A stretch of DNA of 48,004 nt from a virus, in IMG/VR virus record IMGVR_UViG_3300005921_000004, positions 1 through 48,004 of that record, one strand, 5' to 3'. Below are positions 25,457 through 34,090 of this stretch, one piece after another. How positions within the stretch are numbered: the first letter of the stretch is position 1; the number at the start of each line of letters is the position of its first letter. The notes beneath the pieces were generated by a model. That model ran no database searches and was not told the DNA's origin. It saw nothing but the letters and a program-made list of their open reading frames with translations. The translations under genes were made by a program, and so were the position numbers.

Positions 25457-25938
25457 TACAGATTTCCCCCGATACCAGACCGGCATCCTACCGCGCATTC
25501 CTGGGGCGCGTCAAAGTCCGTCGTGGGCTCCCGGAGCTTGCTAGCTATGCGGCCCAGGCCCAGTTCGTCCAGGGCAGCAGCACCCCGCAACCGCTCGATG
25601 GTCTTCTGGCCCTCGGCGCCGGCCCGCCACATGACTTTAGTGATGTGCAGAGCGCCGTCGGTGTCGTAGAGCGCCGCGTCGTTGCCGGAGCGCTTAGCCC
25701 TTATGTGGTCCCACAGATGGCGCATAAGGGTCTCAAGTTCCTCGGTGGACTTCGAGCGATCCCAGGCAATGCGGTCGCCCTCCAGGTAGAAGGGGCTGTA
25801 CTTGGGCACGTCGACCTTGTGCTGCTTGTTTCCGGCAACGCTCAGGCCGACGAGCGCCTCGATCATGTCAGGGAAGTAGGCGCCGAGGAACGTCATTAGG
25901 GGGAAGCCCTTGCGAGCCTCGTAGTCTGTGGGGAGCAT
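25456..25938 (-). CDS. DUF5664-like protein, possible nucleotide pyrophosphohydrolase
   Basis: The 160-aa product uses ATG 25938, with AAAGGA 10 bases upstream; a GTG at 25947 is too close to that site. The EGDRIAWDRSKSTEELETLMRHLWDH segment followed by DGALHITKVMWRAG matches the pattern of DUF5664, described as a dATP/dGTP diphosphohydrolase N-terminal family (all-alpha MazG-like). It could reshape nucleotide pools during replication, but the Glu/Asp metal ligands cannot be assigned with certainty. Calls as a plain hypothetical would also be fair. Confidence 0.5.
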   Translation of the reverse strand: MLPTDYEARKGFPLMTFLGAYFPDMIEALVGLSVAGNKQHKVDVPKYSPFYLEGDRIAWDRSKSTEELETLMRHLWDHIRAKRSGNDAALYDTDGALHITKVMWRAGAEGQKTIERLRGAAALDELGLGRIASKLREPTTDFDAPQECAVGCRSGIGGNL

Positions 25939-25939
25939 G

Positions 25940-26368
25940 TTACTCACATCCTTTTCCGATTCCGGACATTGTACCGGAGACTCGGTAGTCCCCGTCGATA
26001 TATTCGCGCCAATGGCGCCAGCCCTTCGCGCAGTGGAACCCCCACTCGCGGTGGGGTTTCAGGCGAATCCAGATTGTCCAAACCGGCCCGCGGTGCAGCA
26101 CGACACGGTGCGGAGTCTCGCCGCGGCGGAAGTAAGGTATCAGCGGCAGGCGCAGCTTGGCGCGTGGCGCCTCCCATGCGTGGCTGAACTGCTCCAGGTA
26201 CGTCCCTGTTAACAAGATGCTGATGTTGGTCGCCGTGTGATCGTGCAGCGCGCGGTCGGCATCGCTGCGAACCCACTTGTGGAGCGCGACTTGGACGCCG
26301 CGCCAGCGCAGTAGGTGCCAGCGGTACATCTGCGGCGGGTCGCCGATGGTTAGGTCGGGCGGTCTCAT
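25940..26368 (-). CDS. Small cupin-fold protein
   Basis: The 142-aa product has the phage cupin pattern: ALHDHTATNISILLTGTYLE, then HRVVLHRGPVWTIWIRL and a REWGFH ending. The HDH pair and the later His could bind a metal in a beta-barrel. Such proteins occur near phage replication genes with unknown substrates. It overlaps the helicase gene upstream by 4 bases (ATGA). Confidence 0.7.
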   Translation of the reverse strand: MRPPDLTIGDPPQMYRWHLLRWRGVQVALHKWVRSDADRALHDHTATNISILLTGTYLEQFSHAWEAPRAKLRLPLIPYFRRGETPHRVVLHRGPVWTIWIRLKPHREWGFHCAKGWRHWREYIDGDYRVSGTMSGIGKGCE

Positions 26369-27783
26369 GCGTGTCTCCGCTTCATCGCGTTCATTAGGGA
26401 TTCTAACACCGAGCAGTTGGTCTTATGAACCTCGATCACATCCTCGTCAACGGTGTCCTTGGCGATGATGTCGTACTCGAACACCGGACGGTCGAGCGCT
26501 TCCTGGTACTGGCGCATCGGCCCTATGCGGGCGCGCATCTGGTCGCGGTCGCGCGTGTTCCAATCCTGACCGAAGCGCACGATGGTGTTGCAGACCTTCT
26601 GCAACCCGTCTATTCCGTGCCCCATAGACTTCGCATGAGCGTAGCCCATAGGCGCGCCCCCGTCCTTAAAAATAGCTAGCCCTGTGTCCGTAGAAAGATC
26701 AATAGCCCTCGGAAAAGCATGTTGGATTCGAGCGGCTTCGTGACGGAAGTTATACTGGACAAGTAGAGGTGCGCCGCCGGCCTCGTGGACGATCGACTCC
26801 AGTGCTTCGATCTTTGCATTGTGCACCGGAGCCCATGTGGGGGATTCAGTATACACCGCGCCGCTCGCGACCTGAAGGCATTTGTTGACGAGGCCACCTT
26901 TGTTGAAGATGCGCACCTCGCCGTACTCAGCGATCTCGGCGAACATCTTCGTTTCCAGATCCTTGTAGAGCGCTCGCGCCTTGGGCGGCAGCGTCACGTT
27001 CACGGTGTTGACGATCGGCTCGCGCAGGTCGAAGTAGTCCTTGGGGTCGATCGTGAGGCAGATGTCCCGCAGCTCGTTGTCGATGAGTGCCTTGCTGTAC
27101 GGCCCGAGCTGCACGCCGTAGCCGCTCCAGTTCTTCTGAAAGTAGCGGCGCATGAATTCGCCGTGCGTGGCGCCCAAGCGCTGCCCGCGGTCGAGGTACC
27201 AGGTCTGGCCCCACAAGTCGGCGTAGCCCTGGTTGCCGGTCGGCGTGCCGGTGAGGTTGACCCAACGGTCCACCATCGAGTGGGCGATGCGGGCGAGCTG
27301 GAATGCGCGCTCGCCGCTCGCGCCGCGCTTCTTGCTGCCGTCGAGGTTGTGGCCACCCTTCTTGCCGCGCAGGCCCTTGAGGCGGTCGGCCTCATCGGCA
27401 ACGACCAGACCGCGGTATGGCCACTTCGCCATGAAGTACTCGACGAGCCAGGGCGCCAGCTCGTAGCTCACGGTGAAGATGTCAGCCCTGGCCTTGAGCT
27501 TGTCGAGCCGGGCGCGCGGACCGCCGGTGAGGGGCACAATGGTCAGGTCGCGGAACTGATCCCACTTCGCGACTTCCTCGGGCCAAGTGTCGGCAGCCAC
27601 GCGCGCCGGGCCGATCACGAGCGCCGGTGTGCTCAGCTCGCCGAGCAGCTTCAGCGTATCGATCACGTAGAGCAGCGCTGAACTTTTTCCAATCCCCATG
27701 CCGGCCCACAGCCCGCAGCGCTTGACGCCGCGCACGAAATCCACCATCGGAATCTGCGGTGGGCGAAGGTCGAAGTGCCTCAC
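26365..27783 (-). CDS. SNF2-type DEAD helicase/ATPase
   Basis: From GTG 27783 (GTGA overlap with the upstream stop) the product is 472 aa; a GTG at 27798 is an alternative. It has Walker A G28-M-G-I-G-K-S34, Walker B D130-E-A-D133, and C-terminal motifs LLVQYNFRHEA and GHGIDGLQKVCNTIVRFGQDWN, with an Arg-rich end, as in the SNF2-like helicases of phage replication modules. It would move along duplex DNA to aid replication or recombination. It follows the methyltransferase and VRR-NUC genes. Confidence 0.85.
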   Translation of the reverse strand: MRHFDLRPPQIPMVDFVRGVKRCGLWAGMGIGKSSALLYVIDTLKLLGELSTPALVIGPARVAADTWPEEVAKWDQFRDLTIVPLTGGPRARLDKLKARADIFTVSYELAPWLVEYFMAKWPYRGLVVADEADRLKGLRGKKGGHNLDGSKKRGASGERAFQLARIAHSMVDRWVNLTGTPTGNQGYADLWGQTWYLDRGQRLGATHGEFMRRYFQKNWSGYGVQLGPYSKALIDNELRDICLTIDPKDYFDLREPIVNTVNVTLPPKARALYKDLETKMFAEIAEYGEVRIFNKGGLVNKCLQVASGAVYTESPTWAPVHNAKIEALESIVHEAGGAPLLVQYNFRHEAARIQHAFPRAIDLSTDTGLAIFKDGGAPMGYAHAKSMGHGIDGLQKVCNTIVRFGQDWNTRDRDQMRARIGPMRQYQEALDRPVFEYDIIAKDTVDEDVIEVHKTNCSVLESLMNAMKRRHA

Positions 27784-28352
27784 AGCAGGATACCCCACTG
27801 CTCGGCCATCGCGTCCGCGATCCCCTGGTACGTCTCGCTGCGGTCGCGCGCTCTGTTCGGACCGGGCGCCATGCGGTGAACGCGCGCCGCGCGGCCGGAG
27901 ACAACTTTAGTGGGCACCAGCAGCGGCAGGTTCTTGAGCCACAGACAGGTCGCTTTGGTTTCGCCATGTCCGAACTGCCACGGCTGAATGATCTGATCAG
28001 GCTTGCGCCAATATGTCGAGAAGCAGCCGATCGGGTTCTCCATTGCGATGCGCGGTATGTTGGCTTCCAACAGGTTGCGCATGAATTCAAGCGCTTCACG
28101 TTGCAGTCCGAGCTTCTGCGGCCACCAGCGCGCGCCGCTCACGCAGACGTGTGTGCATGGCGGGAAGAAAATAGCCATATCCCAAGGGCCGCGCTGGCGG
28201 ATGGTTTTAAAGACATCGCCGGTAATGTGCCAAGCGCTATCGCCGCGGGTGCCGAGGATGTCGTTGCTGTAAGCGTCATAGCCGCGTGCCCGGAACGCAT
28301 CGCGCACCTTGGCGGATTCCTCGCACCCGATCAGGATTCTAGATTTTCGCAT
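27780..28352 (-). CDS. DNA cytosine methyltransferase-like protein
   Basis: From ATG 28352 the product is 190 aa, overlapping the VRR-NUC gene by 14 bases. It has an N-terminal RILIGCEESAKVRDAF SAM-site-like motif, PPC at 64-66 (catalytic Cys66) and ENP at 105-107, as in C5-cytosine methylases. It is much shorter than typical C5 enzymes and shows no clear target-recognition domain, but this compact form is common in phages. It could protect phage DNA from host restriction or mark it; the target site is unknown. Confidence 0.7.
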   Translation of the reverse strand: MRKSRILIGCEESAKVRDAFRARGYDAYSNDILGTRGDSAWHITGDVFKTIRQRGPWDMAIFFPPCTHVCVSGARWWPQKLGLQREALEFMRNLLEANIPRIAMENPIGCFSTYWRKPDQIIQPWQFGHGETKATCLWLKNLPLLVPTKVVSGRAARVHRMAPGPNRARDRSETYQGIADAMAEQWGILL

Positions 28353-28620
28353 AGCGCTCGAAGAATCCATTGACCTGATCAATGTTCCACAGCACGTAGA
28401 CGTGGAAGCCGATCTTGCGCAGCCGCATGTGCCACGTCTCCTGCTTCTGGCTCACGCGGCCGTCGGGTGCTTTGGTCTCGACGAAGACCGCGTGGCCGCC
28501 GGGCAGGAGCAGCAGCCTGTCGGGGATGCCGACGTACCACAGCGGGTTAAGCTTCAAGCATAACCCGCCGATGCCGTCGGCACGATCGTACAGATAGTCT
28601 TCGACTTTAATTTCTCTCAC
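28339..28620 (-). CDS. VRR-NUC domain nuclease
   Basis: From GTG 28620 (overlapping the upstream stop as GTGA) the product is 93 aa. It follows the VRR-NUC pattern: an N-terminal Glu-containing helix (REIKVEDYLYDRA), GIPDRLLLLPGG with the catalytic Asp, VFVETKAPDGRVSQKQ with the E-x-K core, and a C-terminal VLWNIDQVNGFF strand-helix. These single-domain PD-(D/E)XK nucleases accompany phage polymerase and SNF2 helicase genes and are thought to cut branched DNA. Confidence 0.9.
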   Translation of the reverse strand: MREIKVEDYLYDRADGIGGLCLKLNPLWYVGIPDRLLLLPGGHAVFVETKAPDGRVSQKQETWHMRLRKIGFHVYVLWNIDQVNGFFERYAKI

Positions 28621-28961
28621 AGCGGGTAGCCTGCTGCGCGGTTCAGGATCTGCCGCGCCTCGACGCGCACGATCTCCCAAAACAGATTTTTTGGGATAGC
28701 GAACATTTCCATCGTTAGGCAGAAGTCTCCGCCTTCTTGCCGCTCGGCCATTGGGATTTTGTCTGCAATCTGCTCGGCCAGTGCACGGCACATGTCCCGC
28801 TTTACAACCCGCCGTAGCTCGTCATCCGTCATGTTTAGCTGGCCTAAGGTGTCGTGAAAGCGGATCTCCGATGTCAGCATCCACGTCTGCGCACGTAGCA
28901 TGTTGGTGCGGTGTTGAGCGCGCCACAGATTAAGTCCTTCTGTGGTGTATTCTTTTGTCAT
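28617..28961 (-). CDS. Hypothetical protein in the replication block (114 aa)
   Basis: The product is mainly helical and charged (TSEIRFHDTLGQLNMTDDELRR, ADKIPMAERQ) with no motif I recognise. It lies between the DNA polymerase and the VRR-NUC gene and overlaps the latter's GTG, so it is co-translated. It could be an accessory replication factor (position only). Confidence 0.6.
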   Translation of the reverse strand: MTKEYTTEGLNLWRAQHRTNMLRAQTWMLTSEIRFHDTLGQLNMTDDELRRVVKRDMCRALAEQIADKIPMAERQEGGDFCLTMEMFAIPKNLFWEIVRVEARQILNRAAGYPL

Positions 28962-28970
28962 GTTGGTTTC

Positions 28971-31016
28971 CTAGTGTTTCGCGTATCTATACGCAGTGAA
29001 GCCCTTGGCCGCGAGCGGCATGCCCTCAGCCCAAGGCGAAGATTCGGTCATGATCCGGCTGAGTCCTTTGTCGTCGAATGCGGGATCGTCTGGAGGCTCG
29101 CAGATGATTTCATCGTGTACGGAGAGCACCGGCTCGAACCCTGCGTCGTCGGCGGCGACAAGACCATCCATGAGGATGTCTGCCGAGCTACCTTGTACGA
29201 TGTTTTCGGCGAGTTTGCCAGAGTACGTCGAGATGCGCTTCCACTGTTTGGTGTAGGCATCGATTCCAACAAAGCTGATGTCATAGTCTCCAGCTCGCGG
29301 CGCAGGATAGTTAAGATAGCGTCCGCTCGGTAAACGTATTCTGAGCCAGTTGGCGATACGGTCAATTCCAACTCGACCCGCAGTGTAACGCTTTCCGGGG
29401 TTTTTGACGGCACATTCGACGGCATTTTCTAACTCCGACCAGAACGCCACAATGGCGGGGTGTTGCTCGCGCCACATGAGCACGAGCGCTTGGCAAACTA
29501 TCCAGACTTCACGCTCGAGGCCGTACGTACGGCGCTTCTTGACGGCCTTGGCCCAACCGGCCTTCGCCGCTTCCTGGAATTCGGGCGGCACCGAGGGCCA
29601 TGCAGTTCGGGGCAGGTCTTCAAGGCGTAGCCCATAAGTCTCAGCCATTGAGCAAAATGCGCCCACTCCCCCATAATATTGTAGCGCCAGCTCCATGACC
29701 TTTCCGATCTGTCGTCGCCAGTCGTCATCGCCTATCTCCGCGGGGTCAATACCGAACGCGCGCCCCGCCGAGACCTTGTAGAGATCAGGGCCTTCTCTGC
29801 GATCGTACGCTGCGAAGGCATCGAGCTTCCAGGATTCACCGGCGATCCAGGCCATGTCGCGGCCTTCAATGTTGGCGAGATCGGCGACGACGAGCCGTCG
29901 GTCCTGATCGGCCACCATAATGCCCCGGAGCGCTGAGTTAGCGAGTCCAAGGACTTCGAGCTTTGTGTAGCTTTCAATGGTGTCAGTGCGAAAGGCTTCG
30001 ATCGCAGCTTCAATATCCCACGGGGCATGTTTAGGGCGCGGAAGATTTTGAGGCTGGAAGGTGCGTCCAGCCCAACGCCCGGTGCGGTTAGCGCCGCAAA
30101 ACACCAGGAGATTGCGCAAACGTCCCCCAACGTGCTGATCGAGTGCGCGCTTATATTTCGCGCCCGCTGACTTGCTCGCTTGCTGGCGAATGCGGAGTAG
30201 TTCTTTGATGTGCTCCGGGAGTTGGTCATCTTCAAGTCTCCGTTCAACGGTATCGGCTGTCAGGTCTGGCAGCGTCACGCCGTAGCTCTCCATGTAGGCG
30301 AGCAGCCGGTTGCGCTGTGTCGTAGCTTCGACGAGGTTCTCGGTCAGCTCCCCGGTGCGGTCCTTGAGCCGGCGCTTGGCCTTCTCCGTGGCCTTCATCG
30401 CACCCTCGCACAGCTTCAAGTCCACGGCGACGCCGCGCGCGTTCATCTTCTGGTCGAGGTGCCAGATGCGCCACATGCGCGGCGTGGCGTTCCACTTCGG
30501 GCAGTGCCGGTAGACGGCGCGCATCGACGTGATGTCCTGCGCACCGTACTTCAGGAATTCCTGCCACTGCTTGGGGTGCGAGTGGCGATCATTGTACTTG
30601 CCATCCTTGCGCGGGATGCAAAAAAGCTGGATCAGCTCGCGGCCGCCGTCATCCTTGCCCTCGGCGCCGAGCTTGAAGATGTCGGACAGCTTGTCGAGGC
30701 CGCCGGGCAGTCCGTGCATGCGGGCGAGCGCCATCGTGCAGCGCCACTTCGTCGGCATGTATTTCCACTGCGGCCAGCAGGTGCTGATGAGCTGCTGCTC
30801 AAACTCCGCGCCGTGCGCCCATATCTCGTCGGCCGCCAGGGCTGCGCGCGTAAGATCCATCGAGTGCAGCTTGCCGCCGGTTAGATCCTCGACGTGGATC
30901 GGGCTGTCGTCGATGGCCCACTGCGCCATGATGATCTGCGCTTTGGTAGCGTAGAGCGCGACGCCGCGCCGTATCGGCACGGGCGAGCGAGTCTCAAGAT
31001 CCAGCCACAGCTTCAT
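28971..31016 (-). CDS. Family A DNA polymerase with 3'-5' exonuclease domain
   Basis: The 681-aa product has an N-terminal DEDD exonuclease (LDLETR, D6 and E8) and a complete family A polymerase core. Motif A is D379 in VVADLANIEGRDM, motif B is RRQIGKVMELALQYYG (K439, Y447/Y448), and motif C is VHDEI at 633-637. RTGRWAGRTFQPQNLP at about 311-326 is the usual template-binding stretch. This is the replicative polymerase. Together with DUF2815, DUF2800, VRR-NUC, SNF2 and a VirE/D5-type primase-helicase it forms a known phage replication module. Confidence 0.95.
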   Translation of the reverse strand: MKLWLDLETRSPVPIRRGVALYATKAQIIMAQWAIDDSPIHVEDLTGGKLHSMDLTRAALAADEIWAHGAEFEQQLISTCWPQWKYMPTKWRCTMALARMHGLPGGLDKLSDIFKLGAEGKDDGGRELIQLFCIPRKDGKYNDRHSHPKQWQEFLKYGAQDITSMRAVYRHCPKWNATPRMWRIWHLDQKMNARGVAVDLKLCEGAMKATEKAKRRLKDRTGELTENLVEATTQRNRLLAYMESYGVTLPDLTADTVERRLEDDQLPEHIKELLRIRQQASKSAGAKYKRALDQHVGGRLRNLLVFCGANRTGRWAGRTFQPQNLPRPKHAPWDIEAAIEAFRTDTIESYTKLEVLGLANSALRGIMVADQDRRLVVADLANIEGRDMAWIAGESWKLDAFAAYDRREGPDLYKVSAGRAFGIDPAEIGDDDWRRQIGKVMELALQYYGGVGAFCSMAETYGLRLEDLPRTAWPSVPPEFQEAAKAGWAKAVKKRRTYGLEREVWIVCQALVLMWREQHPAIVAFWSELENAVECAVKNPGKRYTAGRVGIDRIANWLRIRLPSGRYLNYPAPRAGDYDISFVGIDAYTKQWKRISTYSGKLAENIVQGSSADILMDGLVAADDAGFEPVLSVHDEIICEPPDDPAFDDKGLSRIMTESSPWAEGMPLAAKGFTAYRYAKH

Positions 31017-31195
31017 CGCTGCACGATCTCGGTGGGGCGCCAGGACTGCATGACGATCAGCTTTTCATCCTTGTCGCTGCGGATAAGGACACGATCGCCG
31101 AACACTCGGACGACAGTACCCTTGAACCAGAACGCGGTGTTGTACCTCGACATCCATGTCACTCGCATGTGCGGCCGAAGCGGCTTGTCGATCAT
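31013..31195 (-). CDS. Small beta-rich protein (60 aa), polymerase-linked
   Basis: It starts at ATG 31195 and overlaps the polymerase start by 4 bases; a longer frame upstream is shadow. The product has an SH3/KOW-like strand pattern (FWFKGTVVRVFGDRVLIRSD) and a basic N terminus. The function is unknown; such small barrels often bind nucleic acid or proteins (inference). Confidence 0.6.
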   Translation of the reverse strand: MIDKPLRPHMRVTWMSRYNTAFWFKGTVVRVFGDRVLIRSDKDEKLIVMQSWRPTEIVQR

Positions 31196-31458
31196 CTGCC
31201 GATCTGAATGATCATGTTGTCGTTGATCGGCCCGTCGGTCGATTCGACGATGTGATCCATCATGTAGCACACGGCGAAGGCCGCGCCGACAGCGACCGCG
31301 GGGTCCTTCGGTGCTTCGACCTTCATCTTGTCCCATGTCTGGATAAGCTGCGCAGCAGCCTGCTTCGCGCGGATCTGCGCGCTGCGCGGCATACCCTGGA
31401 TCAGCTCTTTGACCAGCTCCATGTTGTCGTGGACCGAATCGGTGAATTGCTTTGCCAT
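31192..31458 (-). CDS. Hypothetical helical protein (88 aa)
   Basis: It starts at ATG 31458; the open frame continues further upstream only as a shadow of the preceding gene. The product begins MAKQFTDSVHDNMELVKEL and has two long predicted helices, then a small-residue hydrophobic segment (AVAVGAAFAVCYMMDHIV) that could be a buried or membrane helix. No family is recognised. It is coupled to the next gene by a TGATG-type overlap. Confidence 0.6.
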   Translation of the reverse strand: MAKQFTDSVHDNMELVKELIQGMPRSAQIRAKQAAAQLIQTWDKMKVEAPKDPAVAVGAAFAVCYMMDHIVESTDGPINDNMIIQIGR

Positions 31459-31459
31459 G

Positions 31460-31774
31460 TCAGCCTCGCTTGAAGGGGTTGATCGCGCCGCACGATACGC
31501 AGCGGATGCGCCAGGGCTGAAGGCCGCCCTCGTGCTCCTGGCGGATCGTAACATCCAACACGCACTTGTGCCGCAGGATCGCGCACATCAACTCTTTGAA
31601 CCGCTGCACGATGCGCTGCCAGAGTGTCGGCGGCTGCGGGATAGGAACGACGTGCGGCGTGACGTATGCCGGGTATTCCGGCTTTGTAGCGCTCATCAGA
31701 ACCCTACAGTAATCCGCCTCTAGCAGCGCGGACTGCGCGGTGTAGTTCTTCGTGGTGTAGATGGTGGGGTCCAT
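31460..31774 (-). CDS. Hypothetical protein with C-terminal Cys motif (104 aa)
   Basis: The product has a helical middle (LWQRIVQRFKELMCAILRH) and ends with RCVSCGAINPFKRG, a zinc-ribbon-like CxxC with another Cys 22 residues before it. Only three Cys are present, so zinc binding is uncertain. It lies just downstream of an intrinsic terminator candidate and one base from the next gene. Confidence 0.55.
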   Translation of the reverse strand: MDPTIYTTKNYTAQSALLEADYCRVLMSATKPEYPAYVTPHVVPIPQPPTLWQRIVQRFKELMCAILRHKCVLDVTIRQEHEGGLQPWRIRCVSCGAINPFKRG

Positions 31775-31782
31775 GTCAGCTC

Positions 31783-31814
31783 CAAAAAGATGCCGGGGCC
31801 GTGGGCACCCCGGC
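31783..31814 (-). terminator. Intrinsic terminator candidate after the DUF2815 gene
   Basis: Read on the minus strand, GCCGGGG and CCCCGGC form a 7-bp stem with a 9-base loop, followed by ATCTTTTT. It lies 9 bases after the stop of the DUF2815 gene and before the gene that ends at 31460. It would reduce transcription into the polymerase block; some read-through must occur. Confidence 0.65.
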
Positions 31815-31822
31815 GAGTGGGA

Positions 31823-32398
31823 CTAGGCCGTCAGGTCAGCGTCGGAGGGGGAGTCGCTGCCGTCAGTGCCTTCTGCGCTGATCTCGTCGAAGTCATCAGC
31901 ATCGGCCGGCGAGCCGCCGCCCGAGAACACTTCGCCCTTGCGAAGATGCTGCACGCCACGAAGCTGCGCGTTGATGCGCTTGCCGTAGGCGTTGTCCTGC
32001 GCCCAAAGCTCAAGGCTCGCGTTGACGTAGTAGCCGCTGAGCAGCAGGCCGTCAGCCTCGCTCAGTTCGTTGCGCTGCCCATCGAACGTCGAAGGCCGAA
32101 CCTTCGCACGCGCGCTGATGAACAGGTTGCCCTCGAAGCCTTCATAGTCCGACTTGGCGTCGCCATTGTGCAGGCACGTTTTGTCGGCGGTCTTCAGGCC
32201 CTTGAGAACCGCATCGGCCCTGACACCCCACTTCTCTTTGGCCACCGCAGCAATCGCGGCGTTGATCTCTTTGATCTGGGGATGCGTCGGGGGAAACAGG
32301 AATGAAGCGGAGAACGCTGCATCACCGCCGCCGGCCGGTGCTGTCGCCTTGAACAGATTGGGGAAGGCGAGGCGGACATCTTTCAGTAGAATTCGCAT
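31823..32398 (-). CDS. DUF2815 protein, ssDNA-binding-like
   Basis: The 191-aa product has the DUF2815 pattern: an N-terminal ILLKDVRLAFPNLFKA, FSASFLFPPTHPQIKEI in the middle, then SGYYVNASLELWAQDN and an acidic C-terminal tail. Family members are thought to act as single-stranded DNA-binding proteins in phage replication, and the acidic tail fits protein recruitment. A clear AGGAG lies 6 bases before ATG 32398. Confidence 0.85.
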   Translation of the reverse strand: MRILLKDVRLAFPNLFKATAPAGGGDAAFSASFLFPPTHPQIKEINAAIAAVAKEKWGVRADAVLKGLKTADKTCLHNGDAKSDYEGFEGNLFISARAKVRPSTFDGQRNELSEADGLLLSGYYVNASLELWAQDNAYGKRINAQLRGVQHLRKGEVFSGGGSPADADDFDEISAEGTDGSDSPSDADLTA

Positions 32399-32418
32399 TA
32401 GAAGCTCCTGGATCGTAG

Positions 32419-32550
32419 CTAAGGTTTTCGGATTCGCGCACCGCGGTAGAAACCTGCCGGTTCGCGAGGTGGATTCTGGGCGGGTTTGCGCTCAGAGTCA
32501 ACAGGTGCCTGCGGCCTAACAGGCTGCTTTTTGTCCTTGGGGTCAGCCAC
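32419..32550 (-). CDS. Small Pro/Lys/Arg-rich protein (43 aa)
   Basis: It starts at GTG 32550 and overlaps the upstream gene by 8 bases. The product (ADPKDKKQPVRPQAPVD at the start, FYRGARIRKP at the end) is basic, Pro-rich and probably disordered. No family is recognised. Reality is supported only by gene packing. Confidence 0.4.
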   Translation of the reverse strand: MADPKDKKQPVRPQAPVDSERKPAQNPPREPAGFYRGARIRKP

Positions 32551-32755
32551 TGCGCAACCCCACGCGCCAGTCGTCCAGGAGTGGCGCGAGTCGCGCGCCG
32601 TAGGCGTACGCCTCGCGCGCTGTGCCGAAGCCGAGCGCCTCGCGCACGTCATGGTTGTAATTCAGCGACACGAAGTCAAGATCAAGGCCGATGACGTAGA
32701 CTTCCTCGCCCCCCAGGATCTTAAAAAAGACCCACTTGTTAGACGATAGGGGCAT
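32543..32755 (-). CDS. Small hypothetical protein (70 aa)
   Basis: ATG 32755 has GGAG 7 bases upstream, so it is preferred over TTG 32761. The product has a beta-rich start (WVFFKILGGEEVYVIGLDLDFVSLNY) and a helical C-terminal half (VREALGFGTAREAYAYGARL). The gene overlaps the end of the DUF2800 gene by 17 bases. The function is unknown. Confidence 0.6.
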   Translation of the reverse strand: MPLSSNKWVFFKILGGEEVYVIGLDLDFVSLNYNHDVREALGFGTAREAYAYGARLAPLLDDWRVGLRSG

Positions 32756-33983
32756 CTTCAAACTCCTGGGCGGTTGCTGTGCCCGTGTAGGGTGGCCGCG
32801 TGTCGCTACCGAGTGTCAACACCGGCTTGGCCGGCGGCCGTTCGATGTACGGCAAGAATACATCATCCCAGAGCTGCCGTGTCTTCTTTTTGTCAAGCAG
32901 CTTGGCGGCCGCAGATGCCGTGATGACCGACTGCGGCTCGTAGGCTTTCGGGCCGAGCTGGCCGACCAGCAGCGGCTCGACCGCCTCGGGGTTGCTCCAC
33001 TTGCGGTTGCCGAGCTTGCCTTCGACGAACTTCATAGGCAGTCCGTCACTGCCGATGATCTCGCGCCCCTTGCCGACGGCCTCATAGGCCGCCAGCGTGA
33101 CGCTCTTGCACCATTGCTCGATCAGCGGTACAGCGATCATCGCCTTGCCAAGGTATTCTGTGCTGGTGCTGAGCACTTCGGGCGGCTCAGCACTGATGGT
33201 GTCGAAGTCGGCGCGCACTTCCTCGGCGACGTAGGCCGCAAGCTTCGGGCACTCAGCCTTCGCGCGGCACCAGCGGCACTGCTTGTCTCCAGGGTGCATG
33301 TAGTCCTGCGCGCTGTATGGAGGCCGCAAACCGATGAGCGCCTCGCCCGCGAGCTTCGCAGAGCGCGCGGCGCGAGTCGTCAGCGCGTCGATTTCCTCGA
33401 CAGTGAATTCCTTCTCGCTTATGTTGCCGATGCGCGGCTGGCACACGATCAAGCGCACCTTGCCGATCAGGTAGCCGAGCAGATGGGCGTCGGCGATGAG
33501 GCCCGCAGCGTACAGCGCGAGCTGATGGTTGGGCAGCGTCTTACCGTTCTCGATGTAGAACGCCTCGACCTTCTCGCCCATGCCGTATTTGAAGTCGATG
33601 ACGGTCACCATGTTGGGCTCGATAATGCCGGCGTCGCATGTTCCGCCTTGCTTCTCGCCGAGGAACGGCAGATCGACCCAATGCTCGACGAACAGATGCT
33701 TGCCGAGCGCGAGCTGGCGCACCAGGTCGAGATAGACTTGGATCATCTCAGCGCGGTATTCATCCATCTCGTAGTTAGCGCCATTAAGCGTGATGACGCC
33801 GCCGAGCTGCTTCTCTGCGTCAAGGCCGGTACGTAAACAGTCTGCCGCCCACTCGTGCGACGCCGTGCCATCGTCGGCGTAGGTGCTGGTGCTGTCCTTG
33901 TGATTCGCGGGATACGCGAAGCTGCCCGGACACTCGATCCAGCGGTGGGCGCTCGACGGGGAGAAAAGCGCGTGCTCGCTCAT
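32739..33983 (-). CDS. DUF2800 PD-(D/E)XK nuclease
   Basis: From ATG 33983 the product is 414 aa. It begins SEHALFSPSSAHRWIECPGS, typical of DUF2800, then has an H-E-W helix, NMVTVIDFKYGMG with the D-x-K catalytic core, NHQLALYAAG, and a Cys cluster (CRWCRAKAECPK) as in RecB/Cas4-like enzymes. It is probably an exonuclease for recombination or end processing, working with the DUF2815 protein and the polymerase. It overlaps the tiny gene at 33980 as ATGA. Confidence 0.9.
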   Translation of the reverse strand: MSEHALFSPSSAHRWIECPGSFAYPANHKDSTSTYADDGTASHEWAADCLRTGLDAEKQLGGVITLNGANYEMDEYRAEMIQVYLDLVRQLALGKHLFVEHWVDLPFLGEKQGGTCDAGIIEPNMVTVIDFKYGMGEKVEAFYIENGKTLPNHQLALYAAGLIADAHLLGYLIGKVRLIVCQPRIGNISEKEFTVEEIDALTTRAARSAKLAGEALIGLRPPYSAQDYMHPGDKQCRWCRAKAECPKLAAYVAEEVRADFDTISAEPPEVLSTSTEYLGKAMIAVPLIEQWCKSVTLAAYEAVGKGREIIGSDGLPMKFVEGKLGNRKWSNPEAVEPLLVGQLGPKAYEPQSVITASAAAKLLDKKKTRQLWDDVFLPYIERPPAKPVLTLGSDTRPPYTGTATAQEFEDAPIV

Positions 33984-34090
33984 GCCAGCAGACTCAGCAC
34001 TACGAGGATCGTGTTGGCTATAGTGACCAGCACGCAGAGGCCGAACGCAGCGGCGAGCGCGACTATCGCAATCCACTTGAGTACGGTCAT
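33980..34090 (-). CDS. Tiny single-span membrane protein (36 aa)
   Basis: ATG 34090 overlaps the upstream stop and its own stop overlaps the DUF2800 start (ATGA). The product begins MTVLKWIAIVALAAAFGLCV and is hydrophobic to the end, giving one or two short membrane helices. The double overlap supports a real gene. The function is unknown. Confidence 0.55.
   Translation of the reverse strand: MTVLKWIAIVALAAAFGLCVLVTIANTILVVLSLLA

Noticed and set aside
32736-33836. 366-aa open frame on the plus strand
   Set aside because: It is antisense to the DUF2800 gene, whose nuclease motifs are clear. It has an Arg/Leu/Val-rich shadow composition.
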